This document shows, one piece after another, positions 46,242 through 54,683 of a DNA stretch of 64,000 nucleotides. The position numbers and the translations under genes were made by a program. The notes under the pieces were generated by a model. That model saw nothing but the letters and a program-made list of their open reading frames with translations, ran no database searches and was not told the origin of the DNA. The stretch is from Cryobacterium sp. PH31-O1 (lineage in GTDB: Bacteria > Actinomycetota > Actinomycetes > Actinomycetales > Microbacteriaceae). The first letter of the stretch is position 1; each line of letters opens with the position of its first letter. Location of the stretch: contig NZ_JASITB010000004.1 in assembly GCF_030063455.1 (NCBI RefSeq), positions 186,001 through 250,000 of the forward strand. Direction: 5' to 3'.

Positions 46242-47486
46242 TCAGCTGGGAGCCGTCGTCGTGGGCGTGCGCACTCTCTTGGCCACTGAGGTATTCCAGG
46301 TGCGTGTGGCTGCGATCGTGCTGCCCGCGGCTATCACGGCCAGGGTCGCGGCGGCGGCGGTGAGGCTGACCGCTCCCAGCCACCCGGCGAGGGGGTAGGT
46401 AATGAGAAAGCAGGCGTGGGAAAGGGAGAACTGGGCGGTGTAGATGTAGCCGCGGGTGGAGTCGGTTGATGCTCGAACGAGCAGCCGCGATGAAGGCGTG
46501 CTGATCATCGAATTGCCGGCGCCGATGAGCGCCCAGAGCGCGAGAAGCACCCACCACGCATTGGCCCAGGTGGGTGCCGCAATGGTCATCGCGACCGATC
46601 CGAGCAGTCCGAGGGTTGAGAGTGCACCGCCGGTAAGCATGAGGTACCGGTCTCCGAATCGATCGATCAGCCGGGGAATGTTCACCGCGACGAGCAACGA
46701 CCCTGCTCCATAGCAGGCCAGAGCGGTAGCGAGGCTGGAGTTGGAGAGCCCGAAGACATCACGGGAGTAGACGACAGTGTTCACCAGCACCAGAGCGGTC
46801 GACGCGCCGACGGTGAGGTTCATCAGCATCAAAAACCGTAGGCTCGGCGTTTGAAAGAAGATGCGCCCGCCGATAGTCGTACGCCTCCACAACTTCTCCA
46901 CCGTGGTTGGCTGTGTGCGGGCGGGAAGCGCCGTTCTGATGACGAACGTTGCGGAGAGCATGAAGCCGAGCGCGGTACCGAGGAACAGGTTGTTGTAGCT
47001 GAGCACCGTGAGCAGGATCGCAGCGACGATCGGGCTGACCAACGCCTCGAGGTCATAGGCCAGACGCGACAGGGAGAGAGCTTTCGTGTAGTCCTTCTCA
47101 CCGGGCAGAATCGCCGGGATCACGGCCTGGAATGTCGGGGTGAACGTAGCCGACGCCGATTGCAGAATGAAAACCAGGAGATAGATCTGCCAGATATCCG
47201 TGAGAAACGGCAGCGATAGCGCAACGAGGGCCCGGATGACGTCGGCCGTCACCAGAATGACTTTTATAGGCAACCGCTCGATGAGCGCCGCGACGATGGG
47301 GGCAACGCCCACGTACGCGACCATCTTGATGGTCAGAGCAGTGCCCAGCACGGCGCCCGCGTCGGGGCCAGCGAGGTCGAATGCCAACAATCCCAGCGCT
47401 ACCGTGAGCAGGCCGGTACCGAGAAGGGCGACCACTTGCGCTGTGAACAGCCTGCGATAAGCGGGATGGGTTAGGACCGAGAACAC
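46242..47486 (-). CDS. MFS transporter, possible metal efflux (NreB-like)
   Basis: A 414-residue, 12-helix permease with starting sequence MFSVLTHPAYRRLFTAQVVA and segments LLGTGLLTVALGLLAFDLAG, LQSASATFTPTFQAVIPAIL and KALSLSRLAYDLEALVSPIV. It resembles MFS proteins of the nickel/cobalt resistance type that accompany P1B ATPases, which is inference from pattern and context. Start GTG with GGAAAG upstream. It lies 40 bases downstream of the P-type ATPase on the same strand. Confidence 0.8.
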   Translation of the reverse strand: MFSVLTHPAYRRLFTAQVVALLGTGLLTVALGLLAFDLAGPDAGAVLGTALTIKMVAYVGVAPIVAALIERLPIKVILVTADVIRALVALSLPFLTDIWQIYLLVFILQSASATFTPTFQAVIPAILPGEKDYTKALSLSRLAYDLEALVSPIVAAILLTVLSYNNLFLGTALGFMLSATFVIRTALPARTQPTTVEKLWRRTTIGGRIFFQTPSLRFLMLMNLTVGASTALVLVNTVVYSRDVFGLSNSSLATALACYGAGSLLVAVNIPRLIDRFGDRYLMLTGGALSTLGLLGSVAMTIAAPTWANAWWVLLALWALIGAGNSMISTPSSRLLVRASTDSTRGYIYTAQFSLSHACFLITYPLAGWLGAVSLTAAAATLAVIAAGSTIAATRTWNTSVAKRVRTPTTTAPS

Positions 47487-47526
47487 GATGGTGCTTTCCG
47501 TCGGTTACGGGTATCAGCAAGCATCG

Positions 47527-49431
47527 TCATCGCCATGCTGACTGGCGCAGCAAACGCAGGCCATTCAGGGCGACGATCACCGTCGAGCCCTCGTGTCCGG
47601 CGACGGCAAGAGGCAAGGGCAACGTCGCGACGAGATCCCACACCACCAGCACGGTGATGAATGTTCCAGCAATCACCAGATTGGCGACGACGAAGCGGTG
47701 AGCGCGGCGAGATAGCTCGATGACCTTCGGGATGACGAGAAGTTCATCACGGATGATGACCCCGTCCGCGGTGTCGAGAGCAAGATCAGACCCGTGCCTG
47801 CCCATGGCAAAACCGATATCAGCAGTGGCCAGGGCAGGGGCATCATTTATGCCATCTCCGATGACCATGACCGCAGTGCCATCCGATTGAAGACGTTGAA
47901 TGGCCTCAGCCTTGGCTGCGGGAAGCATCCGGGCATGCGTTGCGCTGATTCCCGTGCGACGAGCGACGTTCCACGCGGTCTGTTCGTTGTCACCGGTTAG
48001 CAAGTGCACCGGTTGACTGGTGATGGTCGTCAGGCGGTTAATGGTCAAAGCGGCATCCGGGCGCAGGGCGTCCTCGAGCACGAGCATGCCCACCCGCACC
48101 TCATCTACGGTGATGTCAACGACCGTTCCGACCCGGGCACCGTCATCGGCATTCTGCGTGACGCGCACCCGTTGGCCGTCGATGATTCCTTCGACACCGT
48201 GACCGGGGATGGCCCGAAAATCAGCGGCGGGAACGACGGCCGTTTCCGCTGCCCGGACGATGGCGCGGCCGAGCGGATGTTCGCTGTGCTGCTCAACACC
48301 CGCAGCCAGACGCACAAGGCCCTGCTCGCTGAATCGAGTGTCAAGGACCACGATCTCCGTCACGACCGGGGCGCCTTCCGTGAGGGTTCCCGTTTTGTCG
48401 AAGGCGATGAGCTGAGTGCGTCCGAGACGTTCCATGACCGTGGCGGATTTTATGAGTACGCCATGCCGACCCGCGTTCGCGATGGACGCCAGCAGCGGCG
48501 GCATCGTCGAGAGCACGACCGCGCACGGGGAAGCCACGATCATGAATGTGATCGCCCGCAGAAGAGCTGCCTGAAATTCCTCACCGAACGCCAGCGGCAC
48601 GAGGAAGACCAGCACTGTCGCGGCCACAACGCCGAGTGAATAGCGCTGCTCCACCTTCTCGATGAACAACTGCCGAGTTGATTTCGTTGCCGATGCCTGC
48701 TCGACGAGAGCCACCACTCGGGCGATGACCGACGCACTCGCGGGTCGGCTGATACGCACGGTCAAAGCGCCCGTGCCGTTGACCGTGCCAGAAAGTACTT
48801 CGTCGCCCACACCGCGTCGCACCGGGACCGATTCGCCCGTCACCGCTGCCTGGTCGACCTCGCTGACGCCATCGACAACGATTCCATCGCCACCGATCCG
48901 CTCACCGGGTCGAACAAGAATGAGGTCATCGACACGAAGCTCGGCAGTGTCGACTTCGACCACCACTTCGCTGTCGGCATTCCGCGTCACCCGACCAGCC
49001 TTCTCCGGTGCCAGAGTCAGGAGGGAGCTGACAGAATCGGCGGTGCGTTGAGTCACGAGCGCTTCCAGAGCGCCAGAAGTGGCGAAGATGACGATCAGCA
49101 ACGCACCGTCGAAAACCTGGCCGATGGATGCCGCAGCAATCGCCGCAACGATCATCAGCAGATCCACATCAAGAGTCTTCTCTCGCAGGGCAGTGATTCC
49201 CGCCCGCGCCGGTTCCCACCCGCCAGCGGCGTAGCACGCGAGATAGATGCCCCACCACAACCCTGCCGGAGCACCGACGAGCTGCAGCGGCCACGCGAGA
49301 AGGAATAGGGCAAGGGCGAGGGCTGCCCAGCGCACCTCGGGTAGGCGGCTGCCGGTAATGAATATGGAGGGCGGCTTCGTAAGCTCCCGGCCACCGGGCC
49401 GAATACTTGTTGTGGTCAACGTGCCGCTCAT
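47527..49431 (-). CDS. P1B-4-type heavy-metal ATPase (Co/Fe/Ni efflux type)
   Basis: A 634-residue membrane pump. The phosphorylation site is D345 in FDKTGTLTEG, with TGE at 198-200, the HP motif in EQHSEHPLGRAI and hinge VIGDGINDAPAL. The metal-binding membrane motif is SPC (301-303), not CPC, and the last membrane region has AVAGHEGSTVIVALNGLRLL. SPC plus HEGST marks the P1B-4 (CoaT/CtpD) group, linked to cobalt, nickel or iron efflux. There is no N-terminal metal-binding domain. It overlaps arsR by 4 bases. Confidence 0.93.
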   Translation of the reverse strand: MSGTLTTTSIRPGGRELTKPPSIFITGSRLPEVRWAALALALFLLAWPLQLVGAPAGLWWGIYLACYAAGGWEPARAGITALREKTLDVDLLMIVAAIAAASIGQVFDGALLIVIFATSGALEALVTQRTADSVSSLLTLAPEKAGRVTRNADSEVVVEVDTAELRVDDLILVRPGERIGGDGIVVDGVSEVDQAAVTGESVPVRRGVGDEVLSGTVNGTGALTVRISRPASASVIARVVALVEQASATKSTRQLFIEKVEQRYSLGVVAATVLVFLVPLAFGEEFQAALLRAITFMIVASPCAVVLSTMPPLLASIANAGRHGVLIKSATVMERLGRTQLIAFDKTGTLTEGAPVVTEIVVLDTRFSEQGLVRLAAGVEQHSEHPLGRAIVRAAETAVVPAADFRAIPGHGVEGIIDGQRVRVTQNADDGARVGTVVDITVDEVRVGMLVLEDALRPDAALTINRLTTITSQPVHLLTGDNEQTAWNVARRTGISATHARMLPAAKAEAIQRLQSDGTAVMVIGDGINDAPALATADIGFAMGRHGSDLALDTADGVIIRDELLVIPKVIELSRRAHRFVVANLVIAGTFITVLVVWDLVATLPLPLAVAGHEGSTVIVALNGLRLLRQSAWR

Positions 49432-49850
49432 ACGGAGGCCTCGCCGGAAGCAACCGGCAGGGTGGTCCGGTCAGCGACTCCAGCAGGGTCGTGGTGGTGA
49501 CGAGGATGACCGCCGAGGGAATGCTCCGCCTGAAAAATCGCGTCATTGACCAGCTGACGCGCATGCTCGTTCTCGAGGCGGTAGAACACGCGCGTGCCGT
49601 CATGCCGGGTAGAAACGACTCGCGCCAGGCGCATCTTGGCAAGGTGCTGCGACACGGCTGCCGGCGTCTTATCGACAATGACAGCCAAGCGATTCACCGA
49701 CAACTCCTGATCGCGGAGGGCGAGGATGATGCGAACCCGGGTGGCATCGGCCAACATACTGAACACCTCGACCGCGAGTTCCACGTACTGACTATCCGGG
49801 TAACGACCACATACCTCTTTATCTGCGTCCATACGCAGATTATTGCACAT
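49428..49850 (-). CDS. ArsR/SmtB-family metal sensor
   Basis: A 140-residue winged-helix repressor. The core is VEVFSMLADATRVRIILALR, VDKTPAAVSQHLAKMRLARV and VSTRHDGTRVFYRLENEHAR. The C-terminal tail is His-rich (GGHPRHHHD), which could bind metal as in KmtR/NmtR-like sensors. Two starts are possible, ATG 49850 (MCNNLR) and ATG 49832 (MDADKEV), and the palindrome at 49821-49840 overlaps the second. It is coupled to the P1B-4 ATPase and expected to derepress the operon on metal excess. Confidence 0.92.
   Translation of the reverse strand: MCNNLRMDADKEVCGRYPDSQYVELAVEVFSMLADATRVRIILALRDQELSVNRLAVIVDKTPAAVSQHLAKMRLARVVSTRHDGTRVFYRLENEHARQLVNDAIFQAEHSLGGHPRHHHDPAGVADRTTLPVASGEASV
49821..49840. 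promoter_or_regulatory. Candidate ArsR operator ATCTGCGT-CCAT-ACGCAGAT
   Basis: A perfect 8-4-8 palindrome inside the first codons of the longer arsR frame. On the minus strand TAATCT, a -10-like hexamer, overlaps its upstream arm and lies four bases before ATG 49832. This favours a short or leaderless mRNA starting at 49832 and autorepression. The 49851-50115 gap contains a plus-strand frame ending RRLERSQNPELAGIAEILYK at about 50085, which may be a decayed gene end. Confidence 0.6.
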
Positions 49851-50115
49851 TGGTCAGAGCGGCTCTGGCCCGAATCCGATCGCCCGCTCTCGCGCCGGCG
49901 TAAGCTCCGAAGTGGGCGCGGTGTCCCCGCGGCCCGCCTCCCCCGCGGCCCGGGTGTTGCGACCAATGATTCACGGCTCGAACAGATCAGCGATCGCCCG
50001 CAGGCTTGAGCGCTCCCAAAATCCGGAACTGGCAGGCATCGCCGAGATTCTCTATAAACACACCGTGGGCGCCCGCCTTAGATAGATTTTCGGTGGCGGA
50101 AGCTGCCCGCAACCC

Positions 50116-51030
50116 TTACCGGGACGATTCATCTTCCTGAACGCGGATTACTTCCGAGATCAGTTGCGCGCGGTTCGTTGCCGTAGTGCTGATGACTGTT
50201 GCAACTGACATGAAGACGAGTGCGACGCCCGCGGCCTGGATCCAGGTCAGGGTCTCGCCGGCGGCGATGCCGCCGATGGTCAGGGCGACGATGGGGCTGA
50301 GTAGCCCAAGGAATGCCGGCACTCGTGTGGGGAGCAGTATGATCCCACGGAACCACACGAGGTAGGCCAGAGCGGTCCCGGCGAGTGTGAGATATGCGTA
50401 TCCGGCGATATTGCCGAGGGTGGGTGCGTTTACTGGCAGCGGTTCAATGATGGCGGTCAGTGCGACAAGGAAGACACCACCGGTGACCAGTTGCCATGAG
50501 GTGGTGACGATGGGTGGTTGGCCGTCCGACCACCTCTTAGTCAGCACAACCCCGATCGCCATCGAGACTGCTCCGAGCAAGGCCGCGGCGACACCGATCA
50601 GATCGAGCCCCGCTTGGGCGCGAAGGACGATGAGAGCGACGCCGACGACGCCTCCCGCTCCAGCCGCGATCACTGTGCTGCTCAGTCGTTCCGAGACCAG
50701 GCGGGAGGCAAGCACGGCCACGAGCAAGGGTTGGATGCCACCAACGACCGCGGCGACTCCGCCCGGTAGACGTTCGGCGGCCACGAATAGCAATGCGAAG
50801 AACACCCCGATGTTGAGCAGGCCGAGAACGGCCGACTTCCACCACCATGCCCCTCGCGGCCGACGCCGCGCGATGCAGAGAAGGATCAGCCCGGCAGGTA
50901 GAGCGCGCAGGCTGGCGGTAAGCAGCGGGTGACCTTCGATCAGAAAAGTGGTGGTCGTGTAGTAGGTCGTCCCCCAGAGCACGGGAGCGATAGCCGTAGT
51001 GAGGAGAACAGGCCATAGTTTGCTAAGCAC
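50116..51030 (-). CDS. EamA/DMT-family transporter
   Basis: A 304-residue protein with ten membrane helices in two EamA repeats: APVLWGTTYYTTTTFLIEGH opens the first, and LGAVSMAIGVVLTKRWSDGQ the second. Members export amino acids, nucleosides or toxic metabolites. Start GTG 51030 has no ribosome site but lies six bases after TACTAT, so the mRNA may be leaderless. It is divergent from a MarR regulator that probably represses it. Confidence 0.9.
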   Translation of the reverse strand: MLSKLWPVLLTTAIAPVLWGTTYYTTTTFLIEGHPLLTASLRALPAGLILLCIARRRPRGAWWWKSAVLGLLNIGVFFALLFVAAERLPGGVAAVVGGIQPLLVAVLASRLVSERLSSTVIAAGAGGVVGVALIVLRAQAGLDLIGVAAALLGAVSMAIGVVLTKRWSDGQPPIVTTSWQLVTGGVFLVALTAIIEPLPVNAPTLGNIAGYAYLTLAGTALAYLVWFRGIILLPTRVPAFLGLLSPIVALTIGGIAAGETLTWIQAAGVALVFMSVATVISTTATNRAQLISEVIRVQEDESSR

Positions 51031-51055
51031 TTAGACATAGTATCTAAGTTCTTAG
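51023..51055. promoter_or_regulatory. Tandem MarR operators between eamA and marR
   Basis: CTAAG-CA-CTTAG (51023-51034) and CTAAG-TT-CTTAG (51044-51055) are two copies of the same palindrome with centres exactly 21 bp apart, or two helical turns. The eamA -10 candidate (TACTAT, 51037-51042 on the minus strand) lies between them and the marR -10 candidate (TATGCT, 51059-51064) directly after. Binding would block both promoters. Confidence 0.75.
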
Positions 51056-51070
51056 CGATATGCTGTACCC

Positions 51071-51553
51071 GTGGATCACGTTGACCGTATAGTCGCGCAG
51101 TGGCGTCTCGAACGACCCGACCTGGACTCGGCCCCGATGGCCGTGATCGGCCGCCTCAGCCGTGCATCCGCCGCTGTTGACGCTCGATTGGCCGCCACAT
51201 TCGCAAACCATGGCATCGACGCGTCCACTTTCGATGTGCTGGCGACACTGGCACGCCAAGGGGCGCCCTATCGGATCACCCCCGCCGAACTCGCGGCAGA
51301 CAGCATGATCACTACCAGCGCTGTTGCTCAGCGACTAAACCGGCTAGACAAACTCGGACTCATCACCCGAGAGCCCCATCCTGACGACGGACGCGGAAAG
51401 TTTGTACGAATCACCAATTCAGGACGGGAACTCCTAGACAAGGTGTTGCCCGACCACCTCGCGACCGAGGAAACAATTCTCGCGCAACTATCGACGAACG
51501 AACGGAACATGCTCGCTCATCTGCTGACCAAACTTGCCGCGCCCGCCGACTGA
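51071..51553 (+). CDS. MarR-family transcriptional regulator
   Basis: A 160-residue winged-helix protein. Recognition region: ITPAELAADSMITTSAVAQR followed by LNRLDKLGLITREPHPDDGR and the wing GKFVRITNSGRELL, standard for MarR. Start GTG 51071 is six bases after a -10 candidate with no ribosome site, again suggesting a leaderless mRNA. It is divergent from the EamA exporter and expected to be released by that exporter's substrate. Confidence 0.93.
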   Translation: MDHVDRIVAQWRLERPDLDSAPMAVIGRLSRASAAVDARLAATFANHGIDASTFDVLATLARQGAPYRITPAELAADSMITTSAVAQRLNRLDKLGLITREPHPDDGRGKFVRITNSGRELLDKVLPDHLATEETILAQLSTNERNMLAHLLTKLAAPAD

Positions 51554-51732
51554 CCCTGGCGCCACTTAGCACCGCCGTCGCTGCCCGCAAGCGGGACGAT
51601 CAGCGGACGGCTTTTCAGGTGCTCACGAGAGCGCGGTCGAGGCCTTATTTCGACAGGCAGGGCCGCCCTCAAGACCAACGGTCAGCGGGACTTCGTCTGT
51701 TGCGGAATCCGTGTGCTGTCGCTTGGCGGTTG

Positions 51733-52242
51733 CTAAAATTCCCAGCGGATCTCACCGTTCTCCATCAGCAGTGTCGGATGAAGACCTTGATTTTGCGCGA
51801 CGCCCATAGAGGCGTGATGCTCAGGATGCACATACGCCACGAAGCTGCTCACGCCTTTGGATCGCAACCAATCGGTCATCGCCTTGGTGGCTTCGGACGC
51901 CATCCGCTGGCCTTGATGGAGTGGTGAAATAACCCAGGCGATGTCGGCAACAAATCCCGGCCCGTTCTGCGCGACTGTCGCCTGAACAAACCCGATCGAG
52001 GCGTCGCCATCTCTTGATTTCACGATCCAGTTGAACCACCCTTGCGACCCGTCTTTGGAATGTCCGATTGACTGTGCCGCGTAACGACTTTGCAACTGCT
52101 CAAGCGAGGGCGCTTCGCCGCCGGTGTACTCATACACCGAAGCATCCGCCAAGACTTCGACCATTCCCAGCGCATGCTCCACCGAGAGCGGCTCCAGGCG
52201 TAAGCGCACAGACGTAACCGCTTCAATCGTTGGCCAGCTCAT
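51733..52242 (-). CDS. GNAT-family acetyltransferase (RimJ/RimL type)
   Basis: A 169-residue acetyltransferase. RimJ-like segments: RLRLEPLSVEHALGMVEVLA, IGFVQATVAQNGPGFVADIA and the CoA-binding stretch SPLHQGQRMASEATKAMTDW followed by VHPEHHASMGVAQNQGLHP. ATG 52242 fits the family start; the frame is open further upstream to 52335. Target unknown. The 51554-51732 gap shows nothing convincing. Confidence 0.85.
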   Translation of the reverse strand: MSWPTIEAVTSVRLRLEPLSVEHALGMVEVLADASVYEYTGGEAPSLEQLQSRYAAQSIGHSKDGSQGWFNWIVKSRDGDASIGFVQATVAQNGPGFVADIAWVISPLHQGQRMASEATKAMTDWLRSKGVSSFVAYVHPEHHASMGVAQNQGLHPTLLMENGEIRWEF

Positions 52243-52291
52243 TAGTCGAGCATGACAGATCGGCCTGAAGCGCCCGTAGACCGGTCCGTCC

Positions 52292-52366
52292 TGGGGCGGC
52301 GTTTCACTGGCTGACGAAATCCCAATCTGAGCCAACTTTCGACCAGTACCGCCTGCCCGAGTGGGA
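52292..52366. repeat. Direct repeat copy A
   Basis: A 75-base segment beginning GGGGCGGCGTTTC and ending CAGTACCGCCTGCCCGAG plus TGGGA. It matches 52692-52765 at both ends almost exactly and partially in between. The pair brackets the 80-residue membrane protein gene in the same orientation. Confidence 0.55.
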
Positions 52367-52380
52367 TTCGATTGCGGGCG

Positions 52381-52623
52381 CTATATGCGCTCCTCTGTCC
52401 GTTGGGTTGACGCGGAAGCGCCGAGGACGAGTCCGCCTATGAAAAGGATCAGACCAAGTCCCGCGATGACGAAGGGAATAACGAAGGTCGGAGGCGAAGA
52501 TGGCAGCTGCCCCGCTTCATCTACCCATGTTCCGTATTCAATTCCGTAGAAAAAGAGGAGGACAAGTATTGCCAGCCCGATCGCAGAAGTAAGCCATCCC
52601 CAGATAATTGTTTGCACGATCAC
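52381..52623 (-). CDS. 80-residue two-helix membrane protein
   Basis: Helix 1 is about residues 9-28 (WGWLTSAIGLAILVLLFFYG), followed by a polar loop with WVDEAGQLPSSPPT, and helix 2 about residues 48-68 (VIPFVIAGLGLILFIGGLVL). A short charged tail ends RTEERI. No recognised family. It is flanked by two copies of a direct repeat, so it may have moved or been duplicated locally. Confidence 0.65.
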   Translation of the reverse strand: MIVQTIIWGWLTSAIGLAILVLLFFYGIEYGTWVDEAGQLPSSPPTFVIPFVIAGLGLILFIGGLVLGASASTQRTEERI

Positions 52624-52691
52624 GAGTCTGGCACGCTCTATAACTGGCCCTCGGTTTGCAGCATAAACACATTCTCAACGGGGTCCGCCAC

Positions 52692-52765
52692 AGGGCGGCG
52701 TTTCGTCACCTGACGACAGCACGATCGACGCCAGCTTCTGATCAGTACCGCCTGCCCGGGTGGGA
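52692..52765. repeat. Direct repeat copy B
   Basis: A 74-base partner of 52292-52366, sharing GGGCGGCGTTTC, a central CTGACGA, and the final CAGTACCGCCTGCCCG-GTGGGA block with one difference. Intergenic, between two membrane-protein genes. Confidence 0.55.
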
Positions 52766-52795
52766 ACCCCCTGCGGAGCTTTGAAGCAATTATGG

Positions 52796-53353
52796 TTATG
52801 CGGCGCCCGGGACGATTTCGCTCGCGGCGGCCGGGGTCACTTCCGCGTTTGATATTTGTCGAAGAAGTCGGCGGATCTCGGGTAGCCACCGCAGGTTGTA
52901 ATAGACCGTCCACACGATGATTCCAGTCCAGAACACGACTACGCAGAGCCAGAAAGCGTGATCAGCGGTCGATCTGAGGGACATGATGGAAACGATAGCG
53001 AGCAGAATCTGGAGCGCACCAGCAACGAGGCTCCACCAATTTCTCACCGCCCGCGTCTCCCTTTTCACGAGAAGCGGCACCCACACCTCTCGGGGGACAC
53101 TCGAAGGGATTTCGCCTCCGCGAATCCACGCGTCCGTCATCACGACAGACGCCCGCCCACCGAGGCGTTTCCACTCCCAATATTGAACGAAGACGCCAGC
53201 AGCCGCGGCTGTGAACCCGACGAGAACAATCGCCAGTGGACCCAGACTCTTGGTGAGCGCGACGACGTAAACGGCAACGACCGCGAAGAGAACGGCGGCC
53301 CCGGCGAGTTGCAGGATCCCTCGTAAATCAATCCGTCGTTGGGTCCCCATCAC
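52796..53353 (-). CDS. Four-helix membrane protein of unknown function
   Basis: A 185-residue protein. Helices lie about at residues 15-33, 38-57, 105-123 and 131-150. A central hydrophilic stretch (VMTDAWIRGGEIPSSVPREV, WVPLLVKRETRAVRNWW) is cytoplasmic or extracytoplasmic and looks like a small soluble domain. No family recognised. It is the neighbour of two other unassigned membrane proteins. Confidence 0.65.
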   Translation of the reverse strand: MMGTQRRIDLRGILQLAGAAVLFAVVAVYVVALTKSLGPLAIVLVGFTAAAAGVFVQYWEWKRLGGRASVVMTDAWIRGGEIPSSVPREVWVPLLVKRETRAVRNWWSLVAGALQILLAIVSIMSLRSTADHAFWLCVVVFWTGIIVWTVYYNLRWLPEIRRLLRQISNAEVTPAAASEIVPGAA

Positions 53354-53496
53354 CCCAGCTTACGACCACGCCCCTGCCAACAGTCCAGGCACGAATCGTT
53401 CGGGACCGCCGCCCGCAAGCCGGACGGCGACCGGGATACCCGAACATGCACGGATGTTAACGCCGGGCCAAAATAGGGCCAATAGTGCCGACAGTT

Positions 53497-53757
53497 TCAA
53501 GCGGTCAATGCAAGAACGGCGGCGTTGAAGACCTCATGAGGAGTCTGCCACTTCAAGGCTCTGCGTGGTCGGTTGTTGAGCTCGGTCACGATCTCCTCGA
53601 GGCGCGTGGTGTTGGTCAGGTTGAGATCCGTGCTTCTGGGGAGGTATTGGCGGAGCAGTCCGTTGGTGTTCTCGTTGGTGCCGCGTTGCCAGGGCGAGTA
53701 CGCCTCGCAGGAGAAGACGGGAACCCCGGTGGCGGCGGTGAAGTCAGCGTGGCGGTC
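53497..53757 (-). pseudogene. IS30-family transposase, C-terminal fragment
   Basis: Minus-strand translation gives HADFTAATGVPVFSCEAYSP, then WQRGTNENTNGLLRQYLPRS, TDLNLTNTTRLEEIVTELNN, RPRKALKWQTPHEVFNA and a stop. SPWQRGTNENTNGLLRQY is the strongly conserved end of the IS30 DDE domain, including the glutamate. The first three quarters of the gene are missing, cut off exactly at the cation-transporter fragment. No complete terminal inverted repeat was found. Confidence 0.92.
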
Positions 53758-54228
53758 GCCTGGCAGTTCGCCGCGCCAGACCCGGAGCAGCGCGAGAAAA
53801 TGGCATTGCGCGTGATTGCCTTCTCCTTCTTTGCCCTCGCCGCCTCCGTCACCGTCGACGCTGGCCTATTAATACTGGGAGTTCGAACGCCCGAACACAG
53901 CCCGGTCGGAATCGTGCTCGCGGCCGTCAGCCTGATGGTGATGCCCGTGCTGAGCTGGCTCGAACGCCGCACCGGTCGTGAGCTTGGTTCTGCCTCCGCT
54001 GTCGCCGATTCGAAGCAGACCCTCCTGTGCGCCTACCTCTCAGCGGCCGTTCTGATCGGCCTGCTGCTGGACACCCTGTTCAGCTGGGCCTGGGCAGACG
54101 CGGTCGCCGCCCTCGTGATCGCCGGTTTCGCCATTCGGGAAGGCGTTGAAGCGTGGAAAGGCGACACCTGTGCAGCACCGGTGTCCGCGCTGACCGGTGA
54201 ACGCCCGCTCCAGCACGACGCCTTCTGA
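53758..54228 (+). pseudogene. Cation diffusion facilitator, C-terminal part
   Basis: The frame encodes EQREKMALRVIAFSFFALAA, GVRTPEHSPVGIVLAAVSLM, ADSKQTLLCAYLSAAVLIGL and WADAVAALVIAGFAIREGVE, the last four helices of a cation diffusion facilitator. The first two helices are missing. The reading frame stays open backwards through the IS30 fragment (from 53485), so a chimeric protein of 247 residues could be made but would lack half the metal path. It probably once belonged with the metal genes at 46-50 kb. Confidence 0.85.
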
Positions 54229-54683
54229 CCGCATGCAGAGGTAGCGACCCGTTCTCGACCGGCTTGCCGATGAAGGCCCTGGTGGCGGTGCCGCGTACTG
54301 ACTGGTGTTTTAGCGCGGTCTTTGGTGCAGAGATCTATGAGCCAAAATCGCGTCGGGCGGGTCTGACCCTGTGCGGACGGAACTAACCCTGCTGCACCTT
54401 GTCGTTCCACCCGAGCGCGGCAGCGAGTTCATCGGCGCCGGGAAGCGCCGCGGCGCGCGCTGCCAGCGCGGGCCGCGGGCATCCGCTTCACCCACGTGTC
54501 GGGCGATTTTCGTAAGTAGCGTATAGCGTGAGCTCCGCCATCTGCCCAGACCGAAGAGGTCGTTCCCCGACCAAATCGTCGATCTCGTCGTGATCAACAC
54601 CGGCGCCCACGCCTACGTTATCCGCGATTGGGAAATCGCCAGCTGTGTGCGCACAGCCATGAACGCGCAGGCGCCCTCTCCGC
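54229..54683. other. Gene-poor scar with fragments that I cannot identify
   Basis: No ORF here is convincing. Minus-strand frames contain gene-like pieces, VDHDEIDDLVGERPLRSGQM near 54590 and LPGADELAAALGWNDKVQQG ending near 54390, in different frames. These look like the remains of one or more genes decayed after the IS30 event next door. I could not assign them. Confidence 0.4.

Noticed and set aside
46189-46557. Minus-strand frame ending THEDFTEAIACKAGRYA
   Set aside because: The end looks gene-like, but the frame overlaps the MFS gene and has no supported start; it may be a trace of a lost gene.
49843-50085. Plus-strand 80-codon ORF ending LAGIAEILYKHTVGARLR
   Set aside because: The first half is antisense to arsR, the ribosome site is missing and no family was recognised; at best it is a decayed gene end.
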